Positions 52,876 through 62,365 of a DNA stretch of 64,000 nucleotides are shown piece after piece. The DNA is from Noviluteimonas gilva (lineage in GTDB: Bacteria > Pseudomonadota > Gammaproteobacteria > Xanthomonadales > Xanthomonadaceae), in the NCBI RefSeq assembly GCF_009740395.1, contig NZ_WOXT01000005.1, positions 62,001-126,000 on the forward strand, given 5' to 3'. How positions within the stretch are numbered: the first letter of the stretch is position 1; the number at the start of each line of letters is the position of its first letter. The notes beneath the pieces were generated by a model that saw only the letters and a program-made list of their open reading frames with translations, did no database searches and was not told the origin of the DNA. Position numbers and translations under genes: made by a program.

Positions 52876-53721
52876 TCAGAGCGTCCCGGCGATCGGCCCG
52901 ACCAACGCAGCTTCCGCCTCGCACTTCGCCTGATCCACCGGCGCGCCGTTCGCGACTTCCGCGCGCGCCGCCGCGACATCGGCAGCGAAGGTCGCATCCG
53001 ATTGCAAGCGCGCGAACGTGCCGGCCGCGACCGTGCGCCCCGCGAGGATGTCGCTCTGCCAATGCGCGTTGCACACCAGGCGGCTCTCGCCGAATGCGCG
53101 CGCACGCGCCAGCAAGGCATCGGTGCGCTCGGGTGCGATCTGCACGAGCACCAGGCCCCACGTCCAGCCGATCGCGGTGTGGCCCGAGGGATACGAGCCA
53201 TCCTTGCGCAGCGCCGCTTCATCGCCGGGCGCGCAGGTGTTTTCGTTGTAGTGCACGAACGGGCGTTCGTGCTTGTAGTGATCCTTCGCGCGATACGTCG
53301 CCATGCCGGCATCCACCATCGTGCGTTGCATCAACAGATAGAGGCGCGGCGTGCCCGCTTGCGTGATCGGCGTGTCCAAGGCGCAGTCGAATGCAGTCGG
53401 CGCATGCGGGAAGTTCAAATCGGCATCGGATGTCGCCAAGGTTTCGCGCGGGCCGTTGCGCAAGGCCTGCGCCGTTGCGTGGATCGCTTCGTCCTGTGCG
53501 AACGCGGGCGACTTGGCGGCCGGCGGAGGCGGCACCAACGCCAGGCTGTCGGGCAACGCGCGTCCCAGGTAACCCGCGGGCACGCCGGGTTTCAATTCGG
53601 GAACGGGCGCGGGTGCGGGCGCGGCCGCGGCGGGTGGCGGGTTGCTTTCGACCGCGCTGCCCGCGCACGCAGCCAGGGTCGCGACGAGCGCGAGCGACAC
53701 TGCTGTCCGGAGCATCTTCAT
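52876..53721 (-). CDS. Class A non-specific acid phosphatase (PAP2 family)
   Basis: A 281-residue lipoprotein or secreted enzyme: lipobox-like ALVATLAACAGS, a Pro/Ala linker, then the PAP2 phosphatase signature KDHYKHERP (K-x6-RP), DGSYPSGHTAIGW and GESRLVCNAHWQSD (SR-x5-H-x3-D). This triplet defines class A acid phosphatases such as PhoN, which remove phosphate from many organic esters in the periplasm. The start at 53721 overlaps the stop of the DUF1254 gene (TGATG). Confidence 0.9.
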   Translation of the reverse strand: MKMLRTAVSLALVATLAACAGSAVESNPPPAAAAPAPAPVPELKPGVPAGYLGRALPDSLALVPPPPAAKSPAFAQDEAIHATAQALRNGPRETLATSDADLNFPHAPTAFDCALDTPITQAGTPRLYLLMQRTMVDAGMATYRAKDHYKHERPFVHYNENTCAPGDEAALRKDGSYPSGHTAIGWTWGLVLVQIAPERTDALLARARAFGESRLVCNAHWQSDILAGRTVAAGTFARLQSDATFAADVAAARAEVANGAPVDQAKCEAEAALVGPIAGTL

Positions 53722-55103
53722 CAGGAACGCTTCACGAGCGGCGGCGGGAAGTACGTGCCATCGGCGACGCCACCCTTCGGCCCGTAGAAGCGGAACGTGA
53801 GGCGATAGTCCTTTCCTTTCGGCGTGGGCAGCCAGTTCGAATCCGGCGCGTCGGCGGGCTTCTCGGCGGCGAAGTACAACGTGAGCGAGCCGTCGTCGCC
53901 GTATTTCAGGCCCGATTCGCGATTGAGCAGGAAGCGGTTCTTCGGATTCGGCAGGACGCGCGCGTGGATCGGATCCACCGCGATCACCGACCAGAAATAA
54001 TTCGCGAACGTCGGCGGCAACGCATCCTTCGGGAACGTCAGTGTGTAGACGTGGTCGCCGTTGAGCTGCACACCGTCGCCATCCATGCTGCTCTTGTAGT
54101 AGATGACTTCGTCCAGCCGATTCGCCCAGATGCCACCGAGGTTGACTAGCGTGCGGCCCAGCCAATCGTCGCCGTAGGTGCCCGCGGCGTGCGGTCGCAC
54201 CCAGCCGTTCTTCGTCGTGCCGTGGCCGATGAGGGCGCCCGCCTTGGCGAGATCGGCCTGCGCCTTTTCGCGGACCACCTTCTCCACGCGTGCGCGCTCG
54301 GCCGGATCGCGGATGCCTTCGGCGATCGCGCGCGCCTTCGCTTCGAGGCCTTCCATGCCCGCGTTGATGTCCTTCTCGCTGTCGAGGACGGCGGGCGCGG
54401 ATTCGAACGCTTCCACGCCGGGCAGATGCTGCACGTCGAAATCCGGGAACGCGGGCAGCGTCGGCGGCGTTGGCGCGCCGGTCGAACGCATCGAGAATTT
54501 GTGCTGCAACGCGACCGCCTCGTCCCAGTTGTCGCCGAGCTCGACGCGCGCGAGCACGCGCATGTATTTCACGGGGACATCGATGCGCGTGGTGTTCGCC
54601 GGCAGCTTGACGTTCGCGCCCTGCAGGCAGACGGCGAACTCGCCAGACGGATGTGCAGCCTGCGTCCGCTCGTTGATGTTCGCAACCGTTTCGCCCCAGC
54701 CGTTGAGGAATTGCACGGTGTAGTAGCGCCCGGTGACCTTGGGCACGGTGACGAGCGTGCAGTTGTTCTCGTCGACCGCGACCCACGCCTCGGAGTACGC
54801 GACATCGAGATTGGGATTGGGCCAATCCACCGCGCCGGGTTTGCGATGGATCATCGTGTTCCACTTCCAGCCTTCGGCGAGGTCGGCCTTCTGCTGGCGC
54901 AACACCAACAGGCGACCGAGCAGGTAGATCCAGGCATCGCTGATGTCCTGGTCGGTGTAGGCCGCGGCTTTCGCAACCGCGGCCGCCGCCGGTGACGGCG
55001 CGGTCGATGCAGCGGCCGGTGTCGTTTCCGTGGAAGAGCGATTGCATGCCGCCGGGACGAACGCCAGCGCGATCAGGCACGACATCAGGGCGATGCGGTT
55101 CAT
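53721..55103 (-). CDS. DUF1254/DUF1214 lipoprotein
   Basis: A 460-residue protein with lipobox (IALAFVPAACNRS). It has the paired DUF1254 (N-terminal: WIYLLGRLLVLRQQ, NPNLDVAYSEAWVAVD, VTGRYYTVQFLNGWGETVAN) and DUF1214 (C-terminal: DGVQLNGDHVYTLTFPKDAL, NYFWSVIAVDPIHARVLPNP, SLTLYFAAEKPADAP) domains. Function is unknown. It is coupled to the acid phosphatase. A second, distant relative is at 60809. Confidence 0.85.
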   Translation of the reverse strand: MNRIALMSCLIALAFVPAACNRSSTETTPAAASTAPSPAAAAVAKAAAYTDQDISDAWIYLLGRLLVLRQQKADLAEGWKWNTMIHRKPGAVDWPNPNLDVAYSEAWVAVDENNCTLVTVPKVTGRYYTVQFLNGWGETVANINERTQAAHPSGEFAVCLQGANVKLPANTTRIDVPVKYMRVLARVELGDNWDEAVALQHKFSMRSTGAPTPPTLPAFPDFDVQHLPGVEAFESAPAVLDSEKDINAGMEGLEAKARAIAEGIRDPAERARVEKVVREKAQADLAKAGALIGHGTTKNGWVRPHAAGTYGDDWLGRTLVNLGGIWANRLDEVIYYKSSMDGDGVQLNGDHVYTLTFPKDALPPTFANYFWSVIAVDPIHARVLPNPKNRFLLNRESGLKYGDDGSLTLYFAAEKPADAPDSNWLPTPKGKDYRLTFRFYGPKGGVADGTYFPPPLVKRS

Positions 55104-55231
55104 GGCCTCACTCCTTCGATCAAGCTCGACAATGCGCGAGCCTCGAATCCGGGTCGGCCACAATGATGCGCACGCGTCGAGGGGCGCGCGTCGGAGCTTC
55201 CACGTAAGGCCGCGTCAGTAAAACTACGGAG

Positions 55232-55588
55232 TCAGTAGGCGACCAGTTCGATGCCCAGCGCGCGGCGCTCGGAGTACTCGGCCCGCACGCTGCGGCAATA
55301 CGGCCCGCCCATCACGAACCGCCGGCAGACCTCCGGGCGCGATTCGTAGATCGAGCAGCACATGCGGGCCGAATCCAGCGCCACGCACCAGCCTTCCTCG
55401 TCGTGCGCCATGACCGTCAGGCCGTTGCGCGTATCGAGCAGGTGGGAGGGAACGCGGTCTTCGGGCATGACCACGACGGTCAGTCGGCAGCAAACGGCGT
55501 CGCAACGACTGCAGTGGGGTTCCGCGCACGATTCATCGACGGGACCCTCGCAAGACGTGGAGGCCGCATCGGGGTTGGGGGTAGACAT
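55232..55588 (-). CDS. YkgJ-like Cys-cluster protein
   Basis: A 118-residue protein with eight or more cysteines: CEGPVDESCAEPHCSRCDAVCC, then WCVALDSARMCCSIYESRPE and VCRRFVMGGPYCRSV. The C-C-x(n)-C-x-I-Y-x-x-R-P-x-x-C-R order is that of the YkgJ family, proposed to bind a metal or Fe-S cluster. Standing alone; role unknown. ATG at 55588. Confidence 0.85.
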   Translation of the reverse strand: MSTPNPDAASTSCEGPVDESCAEPHCSRCDAVCCRLTVVVMPEDRVPSHLLDTRNGLTVMAHDEEGWCVALDSARMCCSIYESRPEVCRRFVMGGPYCRSVRAEYSERRALGIELVAY

Positions 55589-55696
55589 GTGACGACAGGG
55601 TACGCCCTCGGGCGACCGCACGTTTCACGAACGCTTCCACCTGAACGGGTTCACCATGCTGAATCCCCCCGCCCCAACCGCCGGTAGACTCACCGA

Positions 55697-56449
55697 GTGA
55701 CCACGCCCTCCAATCGAATCGCGATCGATGCCGACATCGCGAAAGTCGCCCGTTGCCCTTCCGTTCCGACCATCCTCGATGCCGTCATCGAGCTGACGGG
55801 GCTGCGCTTCGCCGCAGTGGCGCGGGTCACCGAAACCCACTGGACCGCATGCGCGGTGCGCGACGACCTCGGTTTCGGCCTCGCGCCGGGCGCGGACCTG
55901 GTCCTGGAGTCGACGATCTGCAACGAGATCCGGCAGCACCACCAGCCGGTCGTCTTCGGCCATGCCAGCGCGCATCCGATCTACCGCACGCACCACACGC
56001 CGCTGCAGTACGGCCTGGAAAGCTACATCTCGGTACCGATCTTCCTCCGCAACGGCGATTTCTTCGGCACCCTGTGCGCGATCGACAGCGCACCGAGCGA
56101 CGTCGACGCCGATCCGGTCAAGGAGAAGTCGCTCACCCTGTTCGCCCGGCTGATCGGGCATCAACTCGACATCGCCGACGACCTGGCCACCAGCGTCACC
56201 CGTTTGCACGATCTTCTAACCGACACCGCATCGCGCGAAGAACTGGTGACCACGACCGAGCGCGAAATCCGCGACCTCTTGCAGCCCGTCGTGACGGGCC
56301 TGTACTTGCTGCGCTCGAGCGACGCACTCTCCCAACCGGATCGAGAAGTGCTCGCCGACATGGAACAAAGTTGCGCGCGCATCGGCGTGATGTTGGGCGA
56401 ACGCCTCAACCAGGCTTACAACCGATTCAAGCTCACCGACGAAGCGTAA
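55697..56449 (+). CDS. GAF-domain protein with helical C-terminus
   Basis: A 250-residue soluble protein (GTG start). GAF domain at about residues 20-165: GLRFAAVARVTETHWTACAV, LESTICNEIRQHHQPVVFGH, LESYISVPIFLRNGDFFGTL. The rest (TTEREIRDLLQPVVTGLYLL) is helical, recalling the dimerisation part of histidine kinases, but no ATPase domain follows, so it is a truncated sensor-like or regulatory protein. Confidence 0.8.
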   Translation: MTTPSNRIAIDADIAKVARCPSVPTILDAVIELTGLRFAAVARVTETHWTACAVRDDLGFGLAPGADLVLESTICNEIRQHHQPVVFGHASAHPIYRTHHTPLQYGLESYISVPIFLRNGDFFGTLCAIDSAPSDVDADPVKEKSLTLFARLIGHQLDIADDLATSVTRLHDLLTDTASREELVTTTEREIRDLLQPVVTGLYLLRSSDALSQPDREVLADMEQSCARIGVMLGERLNQAYNRFKLTDEA

Positions 56450-56462
56450 GCCCGGCCGCGCA

Positions 56463-56903
56463 TCAGCGGCCGTAGGTGCGCCAATGCACGACCCGCTTTC
56501 CGTCGTTCCGCAGACCGACGAAAACGTACCCGGCCGCATCCGCGTCGCATTTGAAGAATCTGTACTCCGTTCGCAACGCTTCCTCCGAAGGCCACCAACG
56601 GCGCTGGATGATCGCCGGCACCGTCTGCGCATAAGCGATCGGCTTGCAATCGTCCGGAAGTTTGAGGGACCTGGCGCCGGGGATCTCGAACGATAGTTCG
56701 CTGGCGCTCGTGTCGATGTTGTGGACCTCGCGCAATTCGACGGCATCGTGCGGAAGCCACCCGGGAATCCAGCCCTTGTAGACCAAGCCCGCGTCGATGG
56801 CGTCCGATGCGGTATCGAACGACGAATCCGGGGTTTCCCAGAAGCAACCCGCGGTTGCCAGGCAGGCGATCGCGGAGATGAGCCAACGCGAATTTCTGGA
56901 CAT
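56463..56903 (-). CDS. Hypothetical lipoprotein
   Basis: A 146-residue protein with lipobox (ISAIACLATAGCFWE). The mature part has KGWIPGWLPHDAVELREVHN, a sequence seen in small exported proteins of unknown function (YbbD-like or DUF-type), and two cysteines (DDCKPIAY and FFKCDADA). It follows the 56909 gene in the same direction. Confidence 0.7.
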   Translation of the reverse strand: MSRNSRWLISAIACLATAGCFWETPDSSFDTASDAIDAGLVYKGWIPGWLPHDAVELREVHNIDTSASELSFEIPGARSLKLPDDCKPIAYAQTVPAIIQRRWWPSEEALRTEYRFFKCDADAAGYVFVGLRNDGKRVVHWRTYGR

Positions 56904-56908
56904 GTGAC

Positions 56909-57349
56909 TCAAAAGTCCCACGCTTCCAGGCGATCGACGTCCACGATGGTGTAGGTATCGTCGCAGGTCGTGCAAAACAGCAACGGGTCGCCTTCGCGCG
57001 CGGGCTCGAACCTGAAGATACCTTCGAGAATGACGTACTTGCCGGTCAGCGCGTCGTAGCTTTCGCGGTGCGCTTGGAGTTCGGGCGCCAACTTGCCGAT
57101 CTCGATGCCCGCATGGGTGAAGTGTTCCCGGTCGTCGGGGGTCGGAAAGAGCCGCCACTTGCCTTCGAACCCGGAATAGAAATCGGCGACGCCGATGACT
57201 CGTACGAGCTTGCCGTCGAAGCGCTGCGGATCGCCCAGCAACGAATAGATCGAAACCTGGCGCGCTTCAGGCGACGCCGATCCCGCGGGTTGCGCGGCGA
57301 AGGCGATGTTCGCCCACGCCAGCACGATCAATGCCAGGAATCCTTTCAT
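56909..57349 (-). CDS. Hypothetical exported protein
   Basis: A 146-residue periplasmic protein with signal peptide (MKGFLALIVLAWANIAFA). The mature part has SIYSLLGDPQRFDGKLVRVI followed by GVADFYSG and YVILEGIFRF, an OB-fold-like pattern, and a CTTC cysteine pair (LLFCTTCDDTYT). Not a named family. Its stop is 5 bp from the next lipoprotein gene. Confidence 0.7.
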   Translation of the reverse strand: MKGFLALIVLAWANIAFAAQPAGSASPEARQVSIYSLLGDPQRFDGKLVRVIGVADFYSGFEGKWRLFPTPDDREHFTHAGIEIGKLAPELQAHRESYDALTGKYVILEGIFRFEPAREGDPLLFCTTCDDTYTIVDVDRLEAWDF

Positions 57350-57376
57350 GCGCCATCCCTCCCCTGCCTGGGGAAA

Positions 57377-58198
57377 TCATGGCACGGCAGCCGCCGGCAA
57401 CGGAAATTCCACCACCGCAGGCACGCTCAGCAACACCTTCGAGCGATACATGCCGTTGAAGACGTCCTCTTCCTTCAGCACCACGCGGCTGGCCTTGTCG
57501 ATCCAGAAGCGCTGGTAGTTGCCCTTCCCCGGTTGACCGCTTTCGGTTTCCACCAGCCAGGTGTCGTGTTGCGTGCCGTCGCCGCCGACGAGTTTGCGTT
57601 CGCCGACCACGGTGTAGTCCACGTCCATCGGCGCTTCCATGCCGACGTCGAACAGATGCACGCGCAAGGTGCCGCCCTTTTCATAAGGCAACAACGGCAG
57701 CAGCGTCAGGTCGGAATGCCAGTTCATCCACCAGCCGTCCTTCATCGACGGGAAGCCGGCTTCCATTTTCTGGCGCATGGCATCGGGCACGTTGCCTTCG
57801 ATGGTGCCGCGGCCTTTCTTCGGATCGACCGTGGTGGTGTATTCGGCGGTGGGGCGTTTCCACGACGAGGTTTGCGCGAGCGTGGCGAGATCGCGCGCCG
57901 AATGCACGGTGCGCGCGGTGTGCACCACGCCGGTTTCGTCTTCCCAGTGTTGCGTGATCACCCACGCGTCGGCGCCGTCGACGCGTTCGCGCGCGACTTG
58001 CGTCGTGGCGAGCATCGTGCGCTTGAAGCCGGTGTCGGGCGCGCCGTGGAAGTACACGACGTAGGTCTGCGTCGTCGGGCGCAGCGCTTCGAGATGGAGA
58101 TCGGAAGGCGCAACCTGCACGGGCTCTGCGGCGTGGGCGAAGCCGCTGGCGGCAGCGAGGGTCAGCGCGACGGACAGGGACAGGCGTGCGAGATGCAT
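57377..58198 (-). CDS. DUF3108-like exported protein
   Basis: A 273-residue protein with signal peptide (LARLSLSVALTLAAASGFAH). The mature part, beta-rich, has GADAWVITQHWEDETGVVHT, LPYEKGGTLRVHLFDVG and TWLVETESGQPGKGNYQRFW, ending IDKASRVVLKEEDVF; the last segments resemble the DUF3108 fold. Function unknown, presumably periplasmic. ATG at 58198. Confidence 0.65.
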   Translation of the reverse strand: MHLARLSLSVALTLAAASGFAHAAEPVQVAPSDLHLEALRPTTQTYVVYFHGAPDTGFKRTMLATTQVARERVDGADAWVITQHWEDETGVVHTARTVHSARDLATLAQTSSWKRPTAEYTTTVDPKKGRGTIEGNVPDAMRQKMEAGFPSMKDGWWMNWHSDLTLLPLLPYEKGGTLRVHLFDVGMEAPMDVDYTVVGERKLVGGDGTQHDTWLVETESGQPGKGNYQRFWIDKASRVVLKEEDVFNGMYRSKVLLSVPAVVEFPLPAAAVP

Positions 58199-58301
58199 GC
58201 GGGACGTCCGGATGGGGGGAAGCGCGTATTCAAGGGCGCGCGCCCAAGCGCAGGGAGTGCCGTCCGGCAGGGTGTCGATGCGCATGCGGGGCGCGCCGGT
58301 C

Positions 58302-59135
58302 TCAGTCGGCCACCGAGATACGCAGCGGTATCGCCTTCGAATGCGCGTGCTTCGCCGCCGCCCGCATGCGCTCGATTCGCGTGCGATCCGACGGGTGCGT
58401 CGAAAGCAGCGTCGGAACGTCGGGCATGCCGGATTCGCGCCGGTATCCCGACAGGACATCGAACACGCCATCGGCGCCGCGCGCATCGCCGTACGTTCGG
58501 CGCAATCCATCCAGCGCCGCGGTATCGGCGCGCGTTTCGGCGTTGCGCGAATAGCCCAGGCTGACCAGTTGCCCGATCTGCGGCATCAACGACTCGCCAT
58601 CGCCCGACAACAATGCCAGGCCGAGCGCGACGCTCGCGCCACCGCCGACCGACGAAATCGGATCGCGTTCGCGCACGTGCGCGATCTCGTGCGCGAGCAC
58701 CAGCGCCAGTGCGTTCTCGCTCGGCATCCGGCGGTACAGGCCGCGCGTCACGACGATGTGCCCGCCCAGCGTCGCGAACGCGTTGGGCACGTCGCTGTCG
58801 GCGAGGTGCACGCGCAGCGGCATGTCGCGCGGGACCTGCATGCGGGACGCCAGTCGATCGACCAACGCCTGCAGGTACGCGATGCGCTCGGCGTCGCGCG
58901 CATGCTTCACGTCGGCACGTTCGTAAAGCTCGATGCCGACCACGCGCTCGCCCACCAGCCGTTGCTCGAACGAGAACGGCACGCACCGCGCGAGCCAGCC
59001 GCCGGCCACGTACAGCACGGCGGCCAACGCCAGCAGGATGATCGCCAACCCTGCGCACAACCGAAGGAATTCCGCCGGCACGCTCTCGCGCGACACGTTC
59101 ACGTCGTGATCGACCGGCGGATTCTCGTACTGCAT
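58302..59135 (-). CDS. M48-family membrane metallopeptidase
   Basis: A 277-residue zinc protease: one N-terminal helix (LCAGLAIILLALAAVLYVAGG), PLRVHLADSDVPNAFATLGG, the catalytic LALVLAHEIAHVRERDP (HExxH), and the third ligand region GYSRNAETRADTAALDGL. The C-terminal TLLSTHPSDRTRIERM is typical of M48 (Oma1/BepA-like). The catalytic part is periplasmic. It starts 5 bp downstream of the YbjQ-like gene's stop, in one operon. Confidence 0.92.
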   Translation of the reverse strand: MQYENPPVDHDVNVSRESVPAEFLRLCAGLAIILLALAAVLYVAGGWLARCVPFSFEQRLVGERVVGIELYERADVKHARDAERIAYLQALVDRLASRMQVPRDMPLRVHLADSDVPNAFATLGGHIVVTRGLYRRMPSENALALVLAHEIAHVRERDPISSVGGGASVALGLALLSGDGESLMPQIGQLVSLGYSRNAETRADTAALDGLRRTYGDARGADGVFDVLSGYRRESGMPDVPTLLSTHPSDRTRIERMRAAAKHAHSKAIPLRISVAD

Positions 59136-59140
59136 CGCCG

Positions 59141-59602
59141 TCAGCGACGCACCAACGCGGTGCCGTAGGCGAGGAACTCGGCGGAGAACATCGGCTGCTT
59201 CCGCGCGGTGTCCTCGGCCAGCGACGCGGTTTCGAAGCGCACGTTGAACACCATCGTCGCGCCGACCTTCCGCGCTTCTTCCTTCATGCGCACGATCGCT
59301 TCCCGGCGCCCGCGATCCATCAGGGATTCATAAGCGGTCAGCCGACCGCCCACGAGGCCCTTGACCATCGCCGCGACGCGTTTGAAGTAATCCTCGGCGA
59401 CGACGACCGATCCGCACACCAGCGTGGCCCGGTCCACGACAACGTCTTCGGGCAAGCGCTTGCCGGCGAACACCAGGATGTCCTGCAGGGCGGCTTCCTT
59501 CTCCGCGAGTTCGCGGAAGTGGCGCTTCTCCGCCATGCGGCCGAACAACAGTCCGACCAGCATCAGCGCCGCGAAGACGACCAACTGGAAGATCAATTCC
59601 AT
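59141..59602 (-). CDS. Membrane-anchored YbjQ-like protein
   Basis: A 153-residue protein: an N-terminal helix (MELIFQLVVFAALMLVGLLF) and a YbjQ/UPF0145-like domain with GSVVVAEDYFKRVAAMVKGL, VGGRLTAYESLMDRGRREAI and GATMVFNVRFETASLA. It is followed by the M48 protease and preceded by a canonical YbjQ protein. Confidence 0.82.
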   Translation of the reverse strand: MELIFQLVVFAALMLVGLLFGRMAEKRHFRELAEKEAALQDILVFAGKRLPEDVVVDRATLVCGSVVVAEDYFKRVAAMVKGLVGGRLTAYESLMDRGRREAIVRMKEEARKVGATMVFNVRFETASLAEDTARKQPMFSAEFLAYGTALVRR

Positions 59603-59603
59603 G

Positions 59604-59918
59604 TCATTCCACCAATACGGCGGTGCCGTACGCCATCACTTCGGCGGCGCCGGAGGTGATGTTGGAAGTGGAGAAACGCACGTTGACGACGGCGTTGGCG
59701 CCCACGGACCTGGCCTGCCCCAGCATGCGCTGGATGGCTTCCTTGCGCGATTCCTCGAGCAGTTCGGTATAGCTCTTGAGTTCCCCGCCGACGAAGTTCT
59801 TCAGACCCGCCATGAGATCGCGGCCGGCATGCTTGCTGCGGACGGTCGAACCCTGGACCAGGCCGAGGTGCTTCACGACCGTGCGCCCCGGCACGGCCTC
59901 CAGATTGCTGATTTCCAT
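59604..59918 (-). CDS. ybjQ: YbjQ family protein
   Basis: A 104-residue cytosolic protein of the UPF0145/YbjQ family (pentameric, heavy-metal-binding-like fold): VPGRTVVKHLGLVQGSTVRS, FVGGELKSYTELLEESRKEA, GANAVVNVRFSTSNIT and VMAYGTAV. Function not known. One base separates it from the membrane-anchored relative. Confidence 0.9.
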   Translation of the reverse strand: MEISNLEAVPGRTVVKHLGLVQGSTVRSKHAGRDLMAGLKNFVGGELKSYTELLEESRKEAIQRMLGQARSVGANAVVNVRFSTSNITSGAAEVMAYGTAVLVE

Positions 59919-59983
59919 TGCGCTACTGTCCCCTGAGAAGTGAACCGGCGGTGCCGGCCGGGCAAGTGTACGATGCCGATCCC

Positions 59984-60235
59984 ATGACCACGCGACCGCC
60001 CGCCTACACGCCGATCAGTTGCGAGTTCCACGACTTGCTGGAATCGCTGGCGACCACGCGCAAGCGCGCGCACTTCGTGTTCCGCAACGACGCCGGGCAG
60101 ATCGAGCATCGCGACGCGGCGATTGCGGACCTGCATGCGCGCGACGGCGAAGAGTTCGTCGTGTTCGATTCCGGGCAGTCGCTGCGGCTGGACCGATTGC
60201 TGGAAGTCGACGGCGAAAAGCTCGCCGATTACTGA
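59984..60235 (+). CDS. rof: Rof-like Rho-binding antiterminator
   Basis: An 83-residue protein: YTPISCEFHDLLESLATTRK, then FRNDAGQIEHRDAAIADLH, and LRLDRLLEVDGEKL. The Y-x-P-[IV]-S-C-x-x-H-D-x-L-E start is typical of Rof, a small OB-like protein that binds Rho and blocks termination. No operon partner; the ribosome binding site is weak. Confidence 0.82.
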   Translation: MTTRPPAYTPISCEFHDLLESLATTRKRAHFVFRNDAGQIEHRDAAIADLHARDGEEFVVFDSGQSLRLDRLLEVDGEKLADY

Positions 60236-60382
60236 CGTCTCCGTCTGCTGCCCTGCCGTCGACGACCCGGCAGGTTGCGACCTGCCGCACCTTCCTCGCC
60301 GGCGCGCCCCTGCTACAGTCGCGCCTCACGGCTGCGCCGGACCACCACCGGCGACCAGGGGACGGCTCGTGGAGAGCGATCG

Positions 60383-60754
60383 ATGCACAGCACGATCAAG
60401 GTGATTCCGGACACGGACATCATCGAACTGCGCTACGCCGGCGAGATCGACCACGCTGCGCGCATCACTGCGCTCGACGACCTCGAAGACCGCTATCACC
60501 GCGAAGGCTTCAAGCGCCTGCTCGTCAACTACACCTCGGCGTGGCCGAAGGACGAACCGCCCTCGAAGGCGGTCGCGTTCCTCGACAAGCTCACGTCGCT
60601 CTCGTTCCCGCGTGGCGCGCGCATCGCGTTCCTCAACCAGCCCGACGCGCACACGGCGGCCTCGGAACCGGTCGCGGCGGGTTTCGGCTATCGCATGCAC
60701 AAGTTTCGCGAGCGGCCGGACGCGATCGCGTGGTTACTTTCGGATACGCCGTGA
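60383..60754 (+). CDS. STAS/SpoIIAA-like small protein
   Basis: A 123-residue protein: IKVIPDTDIIELRYAGEIDH, RITALDDLEDRYHREGFKRL, LLVNYTSAWP, RIAFLNQPDAHT and KFRERPDAIAWLL. Order of strands and helices matches SpoIIAA-like proteins. The element 2 protein at 31936 resembles it. GGAGAG precedes the ATG. Confidence 0.65.
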   Translation: MHSTIKVIPDTDIIELRYAGEIDHAARITALDDLEDRYHREGFKRLLVNYTSAWPKDEPPSKAVAFLDKLTSLSFPRGARIAFLNQPDAHTAASEPVAAGFGYRMHKFRERPDAIAWLLSDTP

Positions 60755-60808
60755 ACCGGGATTGAGGACGCGGACCATCGGCTCGGACGCCCGACGCGCT
60801 AACGAGCC

Positions 60809-62260
60809 CTACTGCGCTCGCTCCATCGGCGGCGCCTTCCATGTTCCATCCAGTGCTTCCGGCTTGGGCCAATACACGCGCATGGCCACCAGGAACGGGC
60901 CGGCCGGCGCGGGGAGCCAGTTGGCTTCCTTGTCCTTGCCCGGCGATGCGTGCTGGATGTAGAGCGTGATCCCGCCGTCGGCGTCTTTCTTCAGCGACGG
61001 CAACATCGGTGTGTTGATCAAATACCGATTCAGCGCATTGTCCACGAGCAGGCTGGAGGGCAGTTCGTACATCGTCACCGACCAGAACGCATTCGCCGGC
61101 GGCAGTTGCCCCGGTGCGAAGCGCAACGTGTATTTGTTCGCGCCATCCAGTTTTGCGCCGGCCGCATCCGTGAAGTACACCGGATACATCGCCTCTTCCT
61201 TCGCGTTGCCATAGATGCCGAGCACCGCGGCGGACATGCGGCGCATGTAATTGCCGTTGAGGTACGCGCGGGTGCCGAACGAATCGGCGCTGGATTCCTT
61301 GCCCGTGTCGATCTTCGTCGCCTTGTATTCGGCGAAGGCCTTCCAGGCATCCGCCATGCCGCCTTCGAGCGCGGCACGTTGCTCGGCCGACAGCGACGCG
61401 ACGTCGAAGGGCTTGCCCGCACCGACACCGATCTTGGCGAAGCGCTCCATCATCGCCGTCTCGCTCGGATGCGTCGGTGCGAACTGCAGCAGCCAATTGA
61501 GCACGCCGAAGAACTCCGGCGAGGTCTTCTGCGCATCGGGCGTCAGCGGTGCGATGAAGTCGATCGGGGGCGCGGCAGGCGGGGGCGAGGTGCCGAGGAA
61601 TTTCGACAAGGGCTGCACTTTGTAACCCGCCTGGATCTTCTTGACGTTCTCGATGTCGGCCGCGTCGAACAGTTGCGTGCGGAACAGCACGAACGCCAAC
61701 TCGGTTTCCGAACGGATGACCTCCTTGATGCCCTTCGGCGTTTCGCCCTTCCAGTTGGGCCCGACGAGCAGGAAGTTGGCGGCGTCGCTCCCCGTTGCAC
61801 GGCTGCCCACGTACGCGAAGTCGAAGGTGTACAAGTCGATGAACTGCGCCGAGTAATAGCGCCCTGCTTGCACCGCGGGAACGGAAATCACCAGCGGCTC
61901 TGCGCGCAGGTCCGCCCCGAGGGCGGAATACGGCGTGTCGGAGTTGGGGGTCTGGATCGCCTTGTCCTTCGGCGTGAACACGCGCGCGGTGTTGTGGATC
62001 TGGTTCCAGCCGCCTTTGAATTCCGGGTTGCCCTTGTCGACGAAATACGCGTGCTGGATGCGATAGCTGTCGACCATCGGGAAGCCGTAGATGTACGCCT
62101 CTTTCGCGATGGCGCGCGCATCGTCGGAGGGCGGCGCGCTCGCGGTCGGTGCCGCTGCGGTGGATGCCGCGGGCGGTGCGACCGGTTCCGGCGTGCGGCT
62201 GCACGCGGCGAGGACGAGCAGGCCGAAGGCCGGCAAGGCGCAGCGAAGGGAGGCGAGCAT
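60809..62260 (-). CDS. DUF1254/DUF1214 lipoprotein (second)
   Basis: A 483-residue protein with lipobox (LPAFGLLVLAACSRT). DUF1254: EAYIYGFPMVDSYRIQHAYF, IQTPNSDTPYSALGADLRAE, AGRYYSAQFIDLYTFDFAYV. DUF1214: YTLRFAPGQLPPANAFWSVT, MYELPSSLLVDNALNRYLIN, GGITLYIQHASPGKDKEANW. This is the canonical arrangement. Function unknown; exported. It differs from the relative at 53721, whose N-terminal domain is more divergent. Confidence 0.9.
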   Translation of the reverse strand: MLASLRCALPAFGLLVLAACSRTPEPVAPPAASTAAAPTASAPPSDDARAIAKEAYIYGFPMVDSYRIQHAYFVDKGNPEFKGGWNQIHNTARVFTPKDKAIQTPNSDTPYSALGADLRAEPLVISVPAVQAGRYYSAQFIDLYTFDFAYVGSRATGSDAANFLLVGPNWKGETPKGIKEVIRSETELAFVLFRTQLFDAADIENVKKIQAGYKVQPLSKFLGTSPPPAAPPIDFIAPLTPDAQKTSPEFFGVLNWLLQFAPTHPSETAMMERFAKIGVGAGKPFDVASLSAEQRAALEGGMADAWKAFAEYKATKIDTGKESSADSFGTRAYLNGNYMRRMSAAVLGIYGNAKEEAMYPVYFTDAAGAKLDGANKYTLRFAPGQLPPANAFWSVTMYELPSSLLVDNALNRYLINTPMLPSLKKDADGGITLYIQHASPGKDKEANWLPAPAGPFLVAMRVYWPKPEALDGTWKAPPMERAQ

Positions 62261-62365
62261 GGGGTGCTCCTGGGGAAACCGTCGCCCATGCTGGGGGCGC
62301 GTCGCCACGCCGGAAACCGTAGAACTACCGTCCCCGCTACCGAAAAACTGCCGGTCCCCGGCGGC